Below, in pieces: positions 43,200 to 52,637 of a stretch of DNA of 64,000 nucleotides. A model generated the notes under the pieces. The model did no database searches and was not told the origin of the DNA. It saw only the letters and a list, made by a program, of their open reading frames with translations. This stretch comes from Streptomonospora alba (lineage in GTDB: Bacteria > Actinomycetota > Actinomycetes > Streptosporangiales > Streptosporangiaceae). The first letter of the stretch is position 1. The number at the start of each line of letters is the position of its first letter. The translations under genes were made by a program, and so were the position numbers. The stretch spans positions 186,001 to 250,000 of the forward strand of contig NZ_JROO01000009.1 of NCBI RefSeq assembly GCF_000826685.1. Direction: 5' to 3'.

Positions 43200-43979
43200 A
43201 TGACCGAGGCGGACCATCGCCGCAACGACGCGCGCCTCCAGGAGTGGCGGAACCGGACGATCGTGCCCATGGTGGCGGCCGCGAGCGTGTTCCTGGCGGC
43301 GTACGCATGGCCGATCATCGATCCCGACCTGCCCGCCGTGTGGGAGGGCGTGTGCTCGGCCGCGCTCGTGGTCGTGTGGGCGCTGTTCTGCGCCGACTAC
43401 GTGGTCCGGCTGTGGCTGGCGCCGCAGCGCGTGGCCTTCGTCCGCCGCAACTGGTTCGACCTGCTGGTACTGCTGGTGCCGGTACTGCGGACTCTGCGGC
43501 TGGTGCAGGTGATCGTGGTCCTGGGGCTGGTCAACAAGCGGGCCACGATGACGATGCGCGCCAGCGTGTCCAAGTACTCGGTCGCGGCGGCGCTGCTGAT
43601 CGTGTTCTGCGCGGCGCTGGCGGTGCTCGACGCCGAACGCGGGGTGCCCGGAGCCGTCATCCATACCTTCCCCGATGCGTTGTGGTGGGCGGCCACCACG
43701 GTGACGACCGTGGGCTACGGCGACCTGTACCCGGTCACGGCGGAGGGACGGCTGGTCGCGGGCGTGCTGTTCACCGCCGGCATCGCCCTGCTGGGTGTGG
43801 TGACAGCGACGCTGGCCTCGTGGTTCGTGGAGAAGTTCAACGAGGGCCAGGAGAGTGCCGCGGCCACCCAGAAGCAGATGGTCGAGCTGATGGAGGAGGT
43901 CCGGTCGTTGCGCGCCGAACTCGCCGCCAGGACCGCCCCCGCCGAACCCGCCGCCGAGGAGGCCGATCCCGGCCGCTGA
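43200..43979 (+). CDS. Voltage-gated-like potassium channel
   Basis: The 259-residue protein has about six helices with a pore loop carrying the selectivity filter T-V-G-Y-G-D. An upstream S4-like helix with several Arg (L-R-T-L-R-L-V) is present but short. The C terminus is a coiled coil of about 40 residues (Q-K-Q-M-V-E-L-M-E-E-V). It should form a tetrameric potassium channel. It stands alone, between the sugar importer and the IclR gene. Confidence 0.88.
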   Translation: MTEADHRRNDARLQEWRNRTIVPMVAAASVFLAAYAWPIIDPDLPAVWEGVCSAALVVVWALFCADYVVRLWLAPQRVAFVRRNWFDLLVLLVPVLRTLRLVQVIVVLGLVNKRATMTMRASVSKYSVAAALLIVFCAALAVLDAERGVPGAVIHTFPDALWWAATTVTTVGYGDLYPVTAEGRLVAGVLFTAGIALLGVVTATLASWFVEKFNEGQESAAATQKQMVELMEEVRSLRAELAARTAPAEPAAEEADPGR

Positions 43980-44061
43980 GACACAGGGTGCGCGGCAGCG
44001 GGCAGGGGCGGTGAGCGGGCGGCGCGCCCGCCTGCTCCGGGGCAGGACCGGCGCTCGCGGC

Positions 44062-44079
44062 GCCGGGGTCCGCCCCGGC
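44062..44079. terminator. Hairpin between convergent genes
   Basis: GCCGGGG-TCCG-CCCCGGC (44062-44079) is a perfect 7-bp stem with a 4-nt loop between the convergent channel and IclR genes. Confidence 0.45.
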
Positions 44080-44094
44080 TGAGCCCCGCTCGCG

Positions 44095-44928
44095 TCACGG
44101 TCGGGCGCACCCCAGGACTTCCGATATCTCCCCGGCCGTGCGCACCACCTCCGGGCCGAGCTCGTACATGCGATCCTCGGGCATGCGCGACTCGGGCGCG
44201 CTGACGCTGATACTGCCCACCACGCCGGGCTCGTGGTCGAAGACGGGTGCCGACACCGTGCGGATCCCCGGGGTGCGTTCGGAGAAGGACAGGGCATAGC
44301 CCCGCTGCCGGACGGCGTCGAGCTCGATGCGCAGCTCGGCGGGGTCGGTGACGGTCGTCGGCGTCACCGCCTCGATCGGGCCGGCCAGCAGCTCCTCGGC
44401 CTGTGCGCGGGGCAGAAACGCCAGCATCGCCTTGCCCGGCGCGCCGTAGACCAGGGGGATCGGTACGCCCAGCTCGGTGTAGGTGCGGCGCAGCGCGTGG
44501 TGGCTCTCGACCTGGTCGATGACGGCGCGCTGGTTTCCCGGAAGCAGTTCGTGCAGCCCCACCGTCTCGTCGACGAGCGCGCGCAGCTCGCGCATCGCGC
44601 CCAGGGCCGCGTCGCGCAGCGTCGTGGGAAAGGCGCCGCTGCGGGCGAGCTGCACCAGCAGGGGCCCGAGCGCGTAGCGGCGCTGCACGGTCTGGCGGAC
44701 GAGCCCGTTGGCCTGCATCGACGCCAGGATGCGGTGGGCTGTGCTGGTCGAAAGCCCGGTGCTGCGGGCTATGTCGCTGATTCCCATCTCCGGCCGGCGA
44801 GGGCTGAAGCACTGCAGGATCGCCACGGCGCGGTCGATCGCCTGTACTCCCGGCCTCGCGGCCCCGTTGCCCCTGGCCTCGGCGTTGGCGCTGCCCTCGG
44901 TCGTCTCGCTCAATTCGGCCCAACCCAT
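44095..44928 (-). CDS. IclR family transcriptional regulator
   Basis: The 277-residue protein has an N-terminal winged helix (about 28-90, I-D-R-A-V-A-I-L-Q-C-F with S-T-A-H-R-I-L) and an IclR effector domain (about 105-275). It is divergent from the CoA-transferase gene with an 85-bp gap full of short repeats. IclR proteins often control acid catabolism and transport loci, either as repressor or activator. The effector is likely the organic acid imported by TctABC or its CoA ester. Confidence 0.88.
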   Translation of the reverse strand: MGWAELSETTEGSANAEARGNGAARPGVQAIDRAVAILQCFSPRRPEMGISDIARSTGLSTSTAHRILASMQANGLVRQTVQRRYALGPLLVQLARSGAFPTTLRDAALGAMRELRALVDETVGLHELLPGNQRAVIDQVESHHALRRTYTELGVPIPLVYGAPGKAMLAFLPRAQAEELLAGPIEAVTPTTVTDPAELRIELDAVRQRGYALSFSERTPGIRTVSAPVFDHEPGVVGSISVSAPESRMPEDRMYELGPEVVRTAGEISEVLGCARP

Positions 44929-44962
44929 TGACGTTCACGTGCCTGCAATCGTACGTTCCTGT

Positions 44963-44991
44963 TATACGGGATCGTATCCCACTATACGGGA
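44963..44991. promoter_or_regulatory. IclR operator region
   Basis: TATACGGGA occurs twice in direct orientation (44963-44971 and 44983-44991, 20-bp period). Between and overlapping them is the inverted repeat GGGAT-CGT-ATCCC (44968-44980). The site sits 23-50 bp before the CoA-transferase start and 35-63 bp before the IclR start, so it can control both. Confidence 0.6.
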
Positions 44992-45013
44992 AACACACGG
45001 AACAGGTGCGTGG

Positions 45014-46228
45014 ATGAAGCCGCTCGACGGATTCCGGGTTCTCGACCTCACCCGCTTCCTCTCCGGGCCCTACTGCACGATGGTGCTGGCCGAGCTCGGA
45101 GCCGACGTCGTCAAGGTGGAGCAGCCCCAGACCGGGGACGACTCACGCCGGCTGGCGCCCAAGGTCAACGGGGAGAGCTACCCCTTCGGAATGCCCAACC
45201 GCAGCAAACGCAGCGCCTCCCTCGACCTCAAGGACCCCCGCGGCCGGGACGCCTTTCTGCGCATGGTCGAGCGCGCCGACCTGGTCATCGAGAACTTCCG
45301 GCCGGGCGTGGTCGCCCGGTTGGGCATCGACTACGACACCCTGCGCGAGATCAACCCGTCGCTGCTCTACTGCTCCATCAGCGGGTTCGGGCAGACCGGT
45401 CCCTACCGCGACAGACCGGGCTTCGACATCATGGCCCAGGGCGCCTCGGGGTTTCTGCGCATGACCGGCCACCCCGACGGCAGCCCCACCAAGGTGGGTA
45501 TCGCCATCAACGACATCGCCGCCGGAGCCACCGCCATCTACTCGGTCCTGGCCGCCGAGCTGAACCGGCGCGCCACCGGCGAAGGCGACTACATCGACAT
45601 ATCCCTCGTCGACGCGGGCCTTGCCTGGACGGTGTGGGAGTCGGGCGCCTACTTCGGCAGCGGTGAGCAGCCCCAGCCCACCGGTACGCGCCACCGCCGC
45701 TCCACGCCCTACCAGGCCTATCGGACCGCCGACGGCTACGTGACCATCGGCGCCAACAACGACCGGCTCTGGCACCGCCTCGTCGTCGATGCGCTGGAGC
45801 GCCCCGCCTGGCTGGAGGACGAGCGCTTCGCGACCCTCCACGCGCGCATGGAGCACATCGACGAACTCCAGGAGGAGATCGAGGAGGTCACCGCCACCCG
45901 CACCACCGCCGAGTGGATCAAGGTCCTCGACCGCGCCGGTGTCCCCGGAGGTCCCGTGCTCACCTACGCGGAAGCCCTCGAAGATCCCCACATCGTGGAA
46001 CGTGGCATGGTAAGTGAAGTGAATCACCCGATCATCGGTGCTATGCGCACCATCTCGCCGCCCGCCAAGTTCGGCTCCCTGGAGTCGGGCATCCAGGGCC
46101 CCGCCCCCTGGCTGGGCCAGCACACCCGAGACGTCCTCGCCGACGCCGGACTCGGCGAGGAGGAGATCGATGCGCTCTACACCGAGCGCGTCGCCTACGA
46201 CGAGCACCCGGAACTGCAGGAAAGGTAG
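45014..46228 (+). CDS. Class III (CaiB/BaiF/Frc) CoA-transferase
   Basis: The 404-residue protein is a family III CoA-transferase. It starts P-L-D-G-F-R-V-L-D-L-T-R-F-L-S-G-P-Y-C, has the A-D-V-V-K-V-E-Q-P segment and the G-F-D-I-M-A-Q-G-x-S-G motif with the catalytic Asp. It should move CoA from a donor such as succinyl-CoA to a carboxylic acid. It lies just upstream of an enoyl-CoA hydratase and a TctCBA carboxylate importer, which suggests it activates the imported acid. Confidence 0.9.
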   Translation: MKPLDGFRVLDLTRFLSGPYCTMVLAELGADVVKVEQPQTGDDSRRLAPKVNGESYPFGMPNRSKRSASLDLKDPRGRDAFLRMVERADLVIENFRPGVVARLGIDYDTLREINPSLLYCSISGFGQTGPYRDRPGFDIMAQGASGFLRMTGHPDGSPTKVGIAINDIAAGATAIYSVLAAELNRRATGEGDYIDISLVDAGLAWTVWESGAYFGSGEQPQPTGTRHRRSTPYQAYRTADGYVTIGANNDRLWHRLVVDALERPAWLEDERFATLHARMEHIDELQEEIEEVTATRTTAEWIKVLDRAGVPGGPVLTYAEALEDPHIVERGMVSEVNHPIIGAMRTISPPAKFGSLESGIQGPAPWLGQHTRDVLADAGLGEEEIDALYTERVAYDEHPELQER

Positions 46229-46235
46229 ACAGCCG

Positions 46236-47018
46236 ATGTCCGACGACCTCAAGGTCGAGCGCTCCGGAGCGGTCGCGACCCTGACTCTCGACCGCCCTGA
46301 GAGCCGCAACGCCATCAGCTTGGAGATGTACCGCGACCTGCCCGGGATCCTGCGCGGCATCGACGACGACAGCCGCGTCAAGGTGCTGGTCGTACGCGGG
46401 GCGGGCACCAAGGCCTTCGCGGCCGGCGCCGACATCAGCGAGTTCCGCGAAGTGCGCGGCGACGCCGAGAGCGCCCGCTCCTACAACGAGCAGGTGGCCG
46501 CCGCCGAGCAGGCGCTGGAGGGCATGTCCAAGCCCACCGTCGCCATGGTGCACGGCTACTGCGTGGGCGGCGGATGCGGCCTCGCGCTCGCATGCGACCT
46601 GCGGTTCTGCGACACCTCCGCGAAGTTCGCCATCACCCCCGCCAAGCTGGGCCTCGTCTACAGCCTGGAATCCACCCGTCGGCTGGTCGACCTGGTCGGA
46701 CCCGCCCAGGCCAAGTGGATCCTGTTCTCCGGCCGGCGCATGGACGCCCAGCACGCGCTGCGCACCGGTCTCGCCGACGAGGCCGCCGAAACCGAGGAGC
46801 TCGCCGAGCACACCTACGGCTTCGCCGAGCTGGTCGCCACCCGGGCGCAGTTCAGCGTCCGCGCCTCCAAGGACATCGTCCGCCGCATCGTGGCCGGGCA
46901 GCGCCGCGAAGACGCCGAGACCACCGAGCTGCGCAACTCCTCCTTCGACACCGACGACTACGCCGAGGGCGTGCGCGCGTTCTTGGAGAAGCGCCAGCCC
47001 GAGTTCACCTGGTCGTGA
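46236..47018 (+). CDS. Enoyl-CoA hydratase/isomerase family protein
   Basis: The 260-residue protein has the crotonase fold: the R-N-A-I-S region, A-F-A-A-G-A-D-I-S-E oxyanion motif and H-G-Y-C-V-G-G-G-C-G-L-A-L-A-C-D. Of the two usual catalytic acids of hydratases only one candidate is obvious, near residues 135-147, so isomerase or another crotonase activity is possible. The ATG lies 7 bp after the CoA-transferase stop, so the two form an operon. It should act on the CoA ester formed by that enzyme. Confidence 0.85.
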   Translation: MSDDLKVERSGAVATLTLDRPESRNAISLEMYRDLPGILRGIDDDSRVKVLVVRGAGTKAFAAGADISEFREVRGDAESARSYNEQVAAAEQALEGMSKPTVAMVHGYCVGGGCGLALACDLRFCDTSAKFAITPAKLGLVYSLESTRRLVDLVGPAQAKWILFSGRRMDAQHALRTGLADEAAETEELAEHTYGFAELVATRAQFSVRASKDIVRRIVAGQRREDAETTELRNSSFDTDDYAEGVRAFLEKRQPEFTWS

Positions 47019-47175
47019 CCGCGGCGCGCCTCCCTCGCCGCACGGCCCACCAACGCACACGGAGCGCGGAACGCGCCAGCGCCCTGCACGCGCCGCCACT
47101 CCCGGCGGCGCCCGCAGCGGAACAGCGTCCCCTACCCCCCGAAGCAGCCACCGTGCCGGCAAGGAGGCACCCGCC

Positions 47176-48177
47176 ATGCCGATGAAGAAGACCCGACACC
47201 TGCTCCCGGCCCTGGCCTCACTGGCCTCGGCCACGCTGCTGGCCGCGGCCACCGCCTGCGGCGCGGGCTCCTCGATGCAGGAGAACCCCGACGACTACCC
47301 GAGCAAGGAACTCGACTGGACGATCGCCTTCGGCCCCGGCGGCGGCAACGACATCATGTCGCGCACCATCGTGGACATCCTCAACCAGGAGGAGCTCTAC
47401 CCGGCCGACATCGTCGTGGAGAACCGCGAGGGCGGCAGCGGCGCCAAGGGATGGGGCCACCTGTACAGCAACTCCGGCGACCCCTACACCATCTCCACGA
47501 CCTCCGGATCGTTCATCACGACCCCGCTGCAGGCCGACACCGGCTGGATGCCCGGCGACTTCACCCACATCGGACTGTTCGCCACCGACGACACCCTGTT
47601 CGTCACTCCCGGCTCCAGCGACATCACCACCTGGGAAGACTGGGTGCAGCACGCCGAGGACGAGGGCAAGGTGTCGGTGGGCGGCATCGGCACCGTCAAC
47701 GTCGACTACATCATCCAGGCCGCGCTCGCCGAGCAGGCCGGCTACGAGATCGAGTACGTGCCCTTCAACGAGGAGGGCCAGCTGCAGACCGCCCTGTCCT
47801 CGGGCTCGCTCGACGGCATCGTCTCCAATCCCGGCTCGATCATGGGCCAGGTCGAAAGCGGCGACGTCAACGCGCTGCTGTTCACCGGCCAGGAGCGGCT
47901 GAAGGCCCTGCCCGACGTGCCCACCGGCGAGGAGCAGGGCTACGACGACCTGGTCTCGATGCCGCGCGGGCTCATCCTGCCGCCCGACGCCCCCGACTAC
48001 GCCCGCGAGTGGTGGATCGAGACCATGCGCGAGGTCGTCGAGACCGACGCCTGGCAGGAGTACCTGGACAAGAACTACCTCACCGCCGACGTCCGCTGGG
48101 GCGACGACTTCACCTCCTACCTGGACACCACGGGCACGCGCTTCGAGAAGCAGTTGAAGGAGCAGGGGGCACTCTGA
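47176..48177 (+). CDS. tctC: Tripartite tricarboxylate transporter binding protein, TctC type
   Basis: The 333-residue lipoprotein has a signal peptide ending A-T-A-C (Cys28) and the Bug/TctC motif F-G-P-G-G-G-N-D. TctC proteins bind carboxylates outside the membrane and pass them to TctAB. The gene lies 157 bp after the hydratase. It overlaps tctB by one base. The gene symbol reflects family and operon order, not the citrate specificity of the type member. Confidence 0.88.
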   Translation: MPMKKTRHLLPALASLASATLLAAATACGAGSSMQENPDDYPSKELDWTIAFGPGGGNDIMSRTIVDILNQEELYPADIVVENREGGSGAKGWGHLYSNSGDPYTISTTSGSFITTPLQADTGWMPGDFTHIGLFATDDTLFVTPGSSDITTWEDWVQHAEDEGKVSVGGIGTVNVDYIIQAALAEQAGYEIEYVPFNEEGQLQTALSSGSLDGIVSNPGSIMGQVESGDVNALLFTGQERLKALPDVPTGEEQGYDDLVSMPRGLILPPDAPDYAREWWIETMREVVETDAWQEYLDKNYLTADVRWGDDFTSYLDTTGTRFEKQLKEQGAL

Positions 48178-48881
48178 TGGCGAAGACCCAGGCGCCCCGG
48201 ATCCGGCTGCCCTTCCAGCGCACGTCGGCGGATCCGGCCGCGGGCCGGGGGGCCGCCCCTGACGCGGCCGCCGGCGGGCCCGAACCCGAGCCCGAAGGCG
48301 CCGGGGGTGACGGCGGGGCACAGCAGGCGTCACCGGTACGGGGGGAGCCCGTCTTCTACGTCGTGGTGGGCTCCGTGCTGGCCGCCTATACCGTCGTCGC
48401 CTTCGGCATGGACTGGGCGACCGCCGCCGGGCGCGTGGGGCCCGGCCTCTTCCCGCGGATCATCGGTGTCCTGGGGGTGGCCGCCTGCACGGTCGGCGCA
48501 CTGCACAGCATGCGCGGCCGGATGCGGGCCGCACGGTCGGAACCGGAGGCCGCACCGGCCGCCGATCACGCCGGGGGCGGCGGCGAGCCGGCTGCCTCCA
48601 CCGCAAGCGGATCCGAAGCCGGAGGGGCACCCGACGCGCGGCGCCACCCTTGGACCGTGGTGGCGCTGTGCGCGATCCTCGCGCTCTTCGTCACCGTGCT
48701 GGTGCCGGTGGGCGCGGTGGTCACCGGTGCGCTCGCCCTCACCGCGGCGCTGCTGCTGTGCGACAGGTCGCACCCGGTGCGATCGGTGCTGCTGGGCACG
48801 GCCTTCCCGGTGGTGCTCTACGCGGTGTTCGTGCTGGGGCTCAACGCCCCCCTGCCCTCGGGCATCCTCCCGCTTCTCTAG
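48177..48881 (+). CDS. tctB: Tripartite tricarboxylate transporter small membrane subunit, TctB type
   Basis: The 234-residue protein starts at ATG 48177, sharing one base with the tctC stop. It has four membrane helices with the G-P-G-L-F-P-R motif after the first loop, typical of TctB. The long cytoplasmic N terminus (about 55 residues, Gly/Pro/Glu-rich) and the acidic Ala/Gly-rich loop between helices two and three are longer than usual. Confidence 0.85.
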   Translation: MAKTQAPRIRLPFQRTSADPAAGRGAAPDAAAGGPEPEPEGAGGDGGAQQASPVRGEPVFYVVVGSVLAAYTVVAFGMDWATAAGRVGPGLFPRIIGVLGVAACTVGALHSMRGRMRAARSEPEAAPAADHAGGGGEPAASTASGSEAGGAPDARRHPWTVVALCAILALFVTVLVPVGAVVTGALALTAALLLCDRSHPVRSVLLGTAFPVVLYAVFVLGLNAPLPSGILPLL

Positions 48882-48923
48882 GGCCCACCCGCACCCGGAC
48901 CGGCAGATTCCTCGGAGCCCAGC

Positions 48924-50537
48924 ATGGACATCTTCGCCAATCTGGTGAACGGCATCATCGGCGTGCTGTCACCCACCACCCTCCTCTTCCTGGGCGTCGG
49001 CGTGCTCGTGGGCATGTTCGTCGGCGCGATCCCGGGCCTGGGCGCCTCGGCAGGGCTGGCCATCCTGCTGCCGCTGACCTTCGGCCTCGAACCCACGACC
49101 GCGATCGTCATGCTGGCCGCCGTCTACTACGGCGCCATGTACGGCAACACGATCACCGCGGTACTGATCAACACCCCCGGCGACTCGGCAGGGGTCCCTG
49201 CCACGCTGGAAGGCCACCCCCTGGCCAAGCAGGGGCGCGCCGGCCCGGCGCTGGTGGTAGCGGCGATCGCCTCGTTCATCGCCGGCACCGTCGCCGTCGT
49301 ACTGCTGACGATCACCGCGCCGCTGATGGCCGGGGTCGCCTCGTCGTTCGGGCCGCCCGAGCTGTTTTTGCTGGTGGTCATCGGGCTGCTCACGCTCATC
49401 GTGCTCGTGGGCCGCAACTGGCTGCGCGGCCTGCTCTCGGTGCTGATCGGCTTCGCCATCGGCACCGTGGGCATCGACGTCGGCGGCGGCGCTCAGCGCT
49501 ACACCTTCGGCTCCACCGAGCTGATCAACGGGATCCACTTCATCCCCGTGGCCATCGGGCTGTTCGGCCTGGGCGAGGTGCTGTGGACCCTCTACCGCGG
49601 CGGACACCGCGACGGCGCCTCGCCGATGCGGCTGAACCGCCGCTCCGGCCCGTTCTGGCCCAGCCGCCAGGAGTGGCGCCAGGCCCGCTCGCCCATCGCG
49701 CGCGGCACCCCGCTGGGGTTCGTGCTCGGCGTGATCCCCGGCGCGGGTGCCACCGTCGCCTCGCTGATCTCCTACAGCGTGGAGAAGGGGCTGTCCAAGC
49801 GGCCCCAGCGCTTCGGCAAGGGCGCGATCGAGGGGATGGCCGGCCCGGAGTCGGCTAACAACGCCGCCGCCACCGGCGCGATGGTGCCGCTGCTGACGCT
49901 GGGCATCCCCGGGTCGGCCTCCACCGCCGTGCTGCTGGGCGGATTCCTGATGTGGGGCCTGCAGCCCGGGCCGCTGCTGATGACCCAGGAGCCCGAGTTC
50001 GCCTGGGGCCTGATCTCCAGCATGTACCTGGGCAACGTGATGCTGCTCCTGGTGAGCGTGTTCTGCATCCCGCTGTTCGCCGCTGTCACCAGGACGCCGT
50101 TCCGCACCCTGGGCCCGCTGGTCATCCTCCTGTGCGCGTTCGGGACGTTCGCCGTCAACGGCAGCGTCGTCGAGGTGGGCATCATGTTCGCCTGCGGCGT
50201 GCTCGGGTTCTTCATGCGGATGTACGGCCTGGCGCCGGCGGCGACGGTCATCGCGCTGGTGCTGGGGCCCATCGCCGAGGAGACGCTGCGCCAGACCCTG
50301 CTGCTCGACGGCGGGATGACGTTGTTCGTCCAGCGCACGCCCTCGCTGGTGATGCTGTTCGTGATGGCGCTGGTGCTGTGCCTGCCCCTGCTCGGGACAC
50401 CGCTCAAGCGCACGGCCGCCCGCGTGGCCGGGCCGTCGCGCCGGGCCGGCGCCGCGGCCGATGCCGAGGCGGCCGAGGCCGAGGAGGACGGCGGCCCGGA
50501 GAGCGTCCGCCGGCAGGAGGCCTCCGGCGGCGGGTGA
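48924..50537 (+). CDS. tctA: Tripartite tricarboxylate transporter large permease, TctA type
   Basis: The 537-residue protein has about 12 membrane helices and TctA motifs: G-A-I-P-G-L-G-A in the first half repeated as G-V-I-P-G-A-G-A in the second, plus Y-G-G-like N-T-I-T-A-V-L-I-N-T-P-G and G-P-E-S-A-N-N-A-A. It ends in an acidic Ala/Glu-rich tail. With TctB and TctC it should import a di- or tricarboxylate driven by an ion gradient. Confidence 0.92.
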   Translation: MDIFANLVNGIIGVLSPTTLLFLGVGVLVGMFVGAIPGLGASAGLAILLPLTFGLEPTTAIVMLAAVYYGAMYGNTITAVLINTPGDSAGVPATLEGHPLAKQGRAGPALVVAAIASFIAGTVAVVLLTITAPLMAGVASSFGPPELFLLVVIGLLTLIVLVGRNWLRGLLSVLIGFAIGTVGIDVGGGAQRYTFGSTELINGIHFIPVAIGLFGLGEVLWTLYRGGHRDGASPMRLNRRSGPFWPSRQEWRQARSPIARGTPLGFVLGVIPGAGATVASLISYSVEKGLSKRPQRFGKGAIEGMAGPESANNAAATGAMVPLLTLGIPGSASTAVLLGGFLMWGLQPGPLLMTQEPEFAWGLISSMYLGNVMLLLVSVFCIPLFAAVTRTPFRTLGPLVILLCAFGTFAVNGSVVEVGIMFACGVLGFFMRMYGLAPAATVIALVLGPIAEETLRQTLLLDGGMTLFVQRTPSLVMLFVMALVLCLPLLGTPLKRTAARVAGPSRRAGAAADAEAAEAEEDGGPESVRRQEASGGG

Positions 50538-50546
50538 GCCACGCAC

Positions 50547-50597
50547 CGACGCGCGCCCGCCGGTCCCGCAAGCAGCGGGCTCGGCGGGCGCGCGTCG
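50547..50597. terminator. Bidirectional hairpin terminator
   Basis: CGACGCGCGCCCGCCG (50547-50562) pairs exactly with 50582-50597, and a smaller CCCGC/GCGGG stem lies in the loop. It is followed by TTT (50598-50600) and sits between the convergent tctA and metal ATPase genes. Confidence 0.75.
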
Positions 50598-50625
50598 TTT
50601 CCGGCTCCCGCCGGCGCGGAGTGCG

Positions 50626-52584
50626 CTACGCGCTCGCGGCGCTGCGCCAGGCCCGCCCGCTCAGCAGGCGCAGGCCGTTGAGCGCGACCAGGATCGTGGA
50701 GCCCTCGTGGCCGGCGACGGCCAGCGGAAGCGGCAGGGTGCCGACCAGGTCCCAGGCCACCAGCCCCGCGATGAACACCGAGGCGATCACCAGGTTCTGC
50801 ACCACGAGCGTGCGCGCCCGGCGCGCCAGGGCCACGGCCGCGGGCACGGCGGTCAGTTCGTCGCGGACCACGACGGCGTCGGCGCTCTCCAGCGCGAGGT
50901 CGGAGCCGGCGCCGCCCATGGCCGCGCCGGAGGTGGCCGCGGCCAGCGCGGGGGCGTCGTTGACGCCGTCGCCCACCATCAGCACCCGGTGCCCCTCCGC
51001 CTCGACCGCCCGGACCGCGGCGACCTTGTCCTCGGGCAGCAGTCCGGCGCGGATGTCGGCGACACCGGCCTCGGCCGCCATGTGCTCGGCCGCGCGCGGG
51101 TTGTCGCCGGTGAGCAGCAGCGGCGGCGCCCCGGTCAGCTCAGCCAGCCGGGCGACGGCCGCGGCGGCCCCGGGGCGCAGCCGGTCGGCGATGCCCAGCA
51201 CTCCCGCCGGAACGCCGTCGACCACCACCAGCACCGCGGTGCTGCCCCGGTCCTCCATCCGCTCGACTTCGGCGGCGGCCTGCGGCGCCGCCGCTTCGTC
51301 GCCGAGCAGGCGCGCAGGCGAGCCCGCCTCGACGCGGCGGCCGCGCACGGCGGCGGCCACGCCCAGCCCGGGCGCCGAGGTGAAGTCGGCGGCAGGCGGG
51401 ATCGCCAGGCCGCGGGCACGGGCGGCTCCGACGACGGCGACCGCCAGCGGATGCTCGCTGCCGTGCTCGGCCGCGGCGGCCAGGGTGAGCAGTTCGTCGG
51501 CCTCCAGCCCCGAGCCCGGCAGCGGGCGCACCTCGGCCAGGCGCGGCGCGCCCTCGGTCAGCGTCCCCGTCTTGTCGAGCGCGACCCGGTCGCAGCGGGC
51601 CAGCCGCTCAAGGGCGCGGGCGGACTTGATCAGCACGCCGTGGCGGCCGGAGTTGGCGATCGCCGCGAGCATCGGCGGCATGGTCGCCAGCACCAGCGCG
51701 CACGGCGAGGCGACGATCATGAAGGTCATCGCCCGCAGCAGGGTCGGCTCCAGCGCGGCTCCCCACATCAGCGGCACGGCGAACAGGGCGAGCGTGGCGG
51801 CGACCATGCCGACCGAGTAGCGCTGTTCGACCTTCTCGATGAACAACTGGGTGCCGGCCTTGGTCCGGGTGGCCTCCTCCACCATGGCCACGATCCGCGC
51901 GATCACCGAGTCGCCGGGGTCGCGCTCGACCGCCACGCGCAGCACTCCGGTGCCGTTGACGGTTCCGGCGAAGACCTCGTCGCCGGCCTGCTTGGCCTTG
52001 GGCAGCGGCTCACCGGTGATGGAGGCCTGGTCGACCTCCCCGGCGCCCTCGACCACGCGGCCGTCGGCGCCGATGCGCTCGCCCGGCCGCACCACGATCA
52101 CCTCGCCCGGGCGCAGGTCGGCGGCCGGGACGGTCTCCTCGGCCCCGTCGGCGGCGACGCGGTATGCCCGGTGCGGGGCGAGGTCGAGCAGGTCGCGCAC
52201 CGAGTCGGCGGTGCGGGCGGTGGCCACGGCCTCCAGCGCGCCCGAGGAGGCGAAGATGACGATGAGCAGCGCTCCGTCGAGCACCTGGCCGATCGCCGCG
52301 GCGCCCAGGGCGGCGGCGACCATGAGCAGGTCGACGTCGAGGCGCTTGTCGCGCAACGCGCGCAGCCCCTCCGACGCGGGCTCCCAGCCGCCGGCCGCAT
52401 AGGTGAGGGCGTACAGCGGCCCCCAGAGCCAAACGGGCGCGCCCAGCAGGTCGAGCGGCAGCGCCGCGGCGAACAGCGCGAGCGCGGCGGCGGCCCAGCG
52501 CACCTCGGACAGCGCGAACACGCGGGCGATCCGCCCGGGAGCGCGGCCGGTCTCGGAGGCCTGCGGGGAGAGCACAGCGGTCAC
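50626..52584 (-). CDS. Heavy-metal P-type ATPase, P1B-4 subgroup
   Basis: The 652-residue protein has the P-type phosphorylation site D-K-T-G-T (Asp337), the T-G-E-P actuator motif, the S-E-H-P-L nucleotide-binding motif and G-D-G-V-N-D. The membrane metal sites are S-P-C (293-295) and H-E-G-S-T (626-630), the pair that defines P1B-4 pumps, which move Co, Fe, Ni or Zn type divalent ions. There is no N-terminal metal-binding domain. The GTG start follows GGAAGGGG. It is divergent from an ArsR-type repressor with a strong operator between them, so metal-inducible export is expected. Confidence 0.92.
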   Translation of the reverse strand: MTAVLSPQASETGRAPGRIARVFALSEVRWAAAALALFAAALPLDLLGAPVWLWGPLYALTYAAGGWEPASEGLRALRDKRLDVDLLMVAAALGAAAIGQVLDGALLIVIFASSGALEAVATARTADSVRDLLDLAPHRAYRVAADGAEETVPAADLRPGEVIVVRPGERIGADGRVVEGAGEVDQASITGEPLPKAKQAGDEVFAGTVNGTGVLRVAVERDPGDSVIARIVAMVEEATRTKAGTQLFIEKVEQRYSVGMVAATLALFAVPLMWGAALEPTLLRAMTFMIVASPCALVLATMPPMLAAIANSGRHGVLIKSARALERLARCDRVALDKTGTLTEGAPRLAEVRPLPGSGLEADELLTLAAAAEHGSEHPLAVAVVGAARARGLAIPPAADFTSAPGLGVAAAVRGRRVEAGSPARLLGDEAAAPQAAAEVERMEDRGSTAVLVVVDGVPAGVLGIADRLRPGAAAAVARLAELTGAPPLLLTGDNPRAAEHMAAEAGVADIRAGLLPEDKVAAVRAVEAEGHRVLMVGDGVNDAPALAAATSGAAMGGAGSDLALESADAVVVRDELTAVPAAVALARRARTLVVQNLVIASVFIAGLVAWDLVGTLPLPLAVAGHEGSTILVALNGLRLLSGRAWRSAASA

Positions 52585-52637
52585 GTCGGGGCCCCTTCCA
52601 CGTGAGCGACGAGCACCAGCGGGCCCATCTTACAGGA

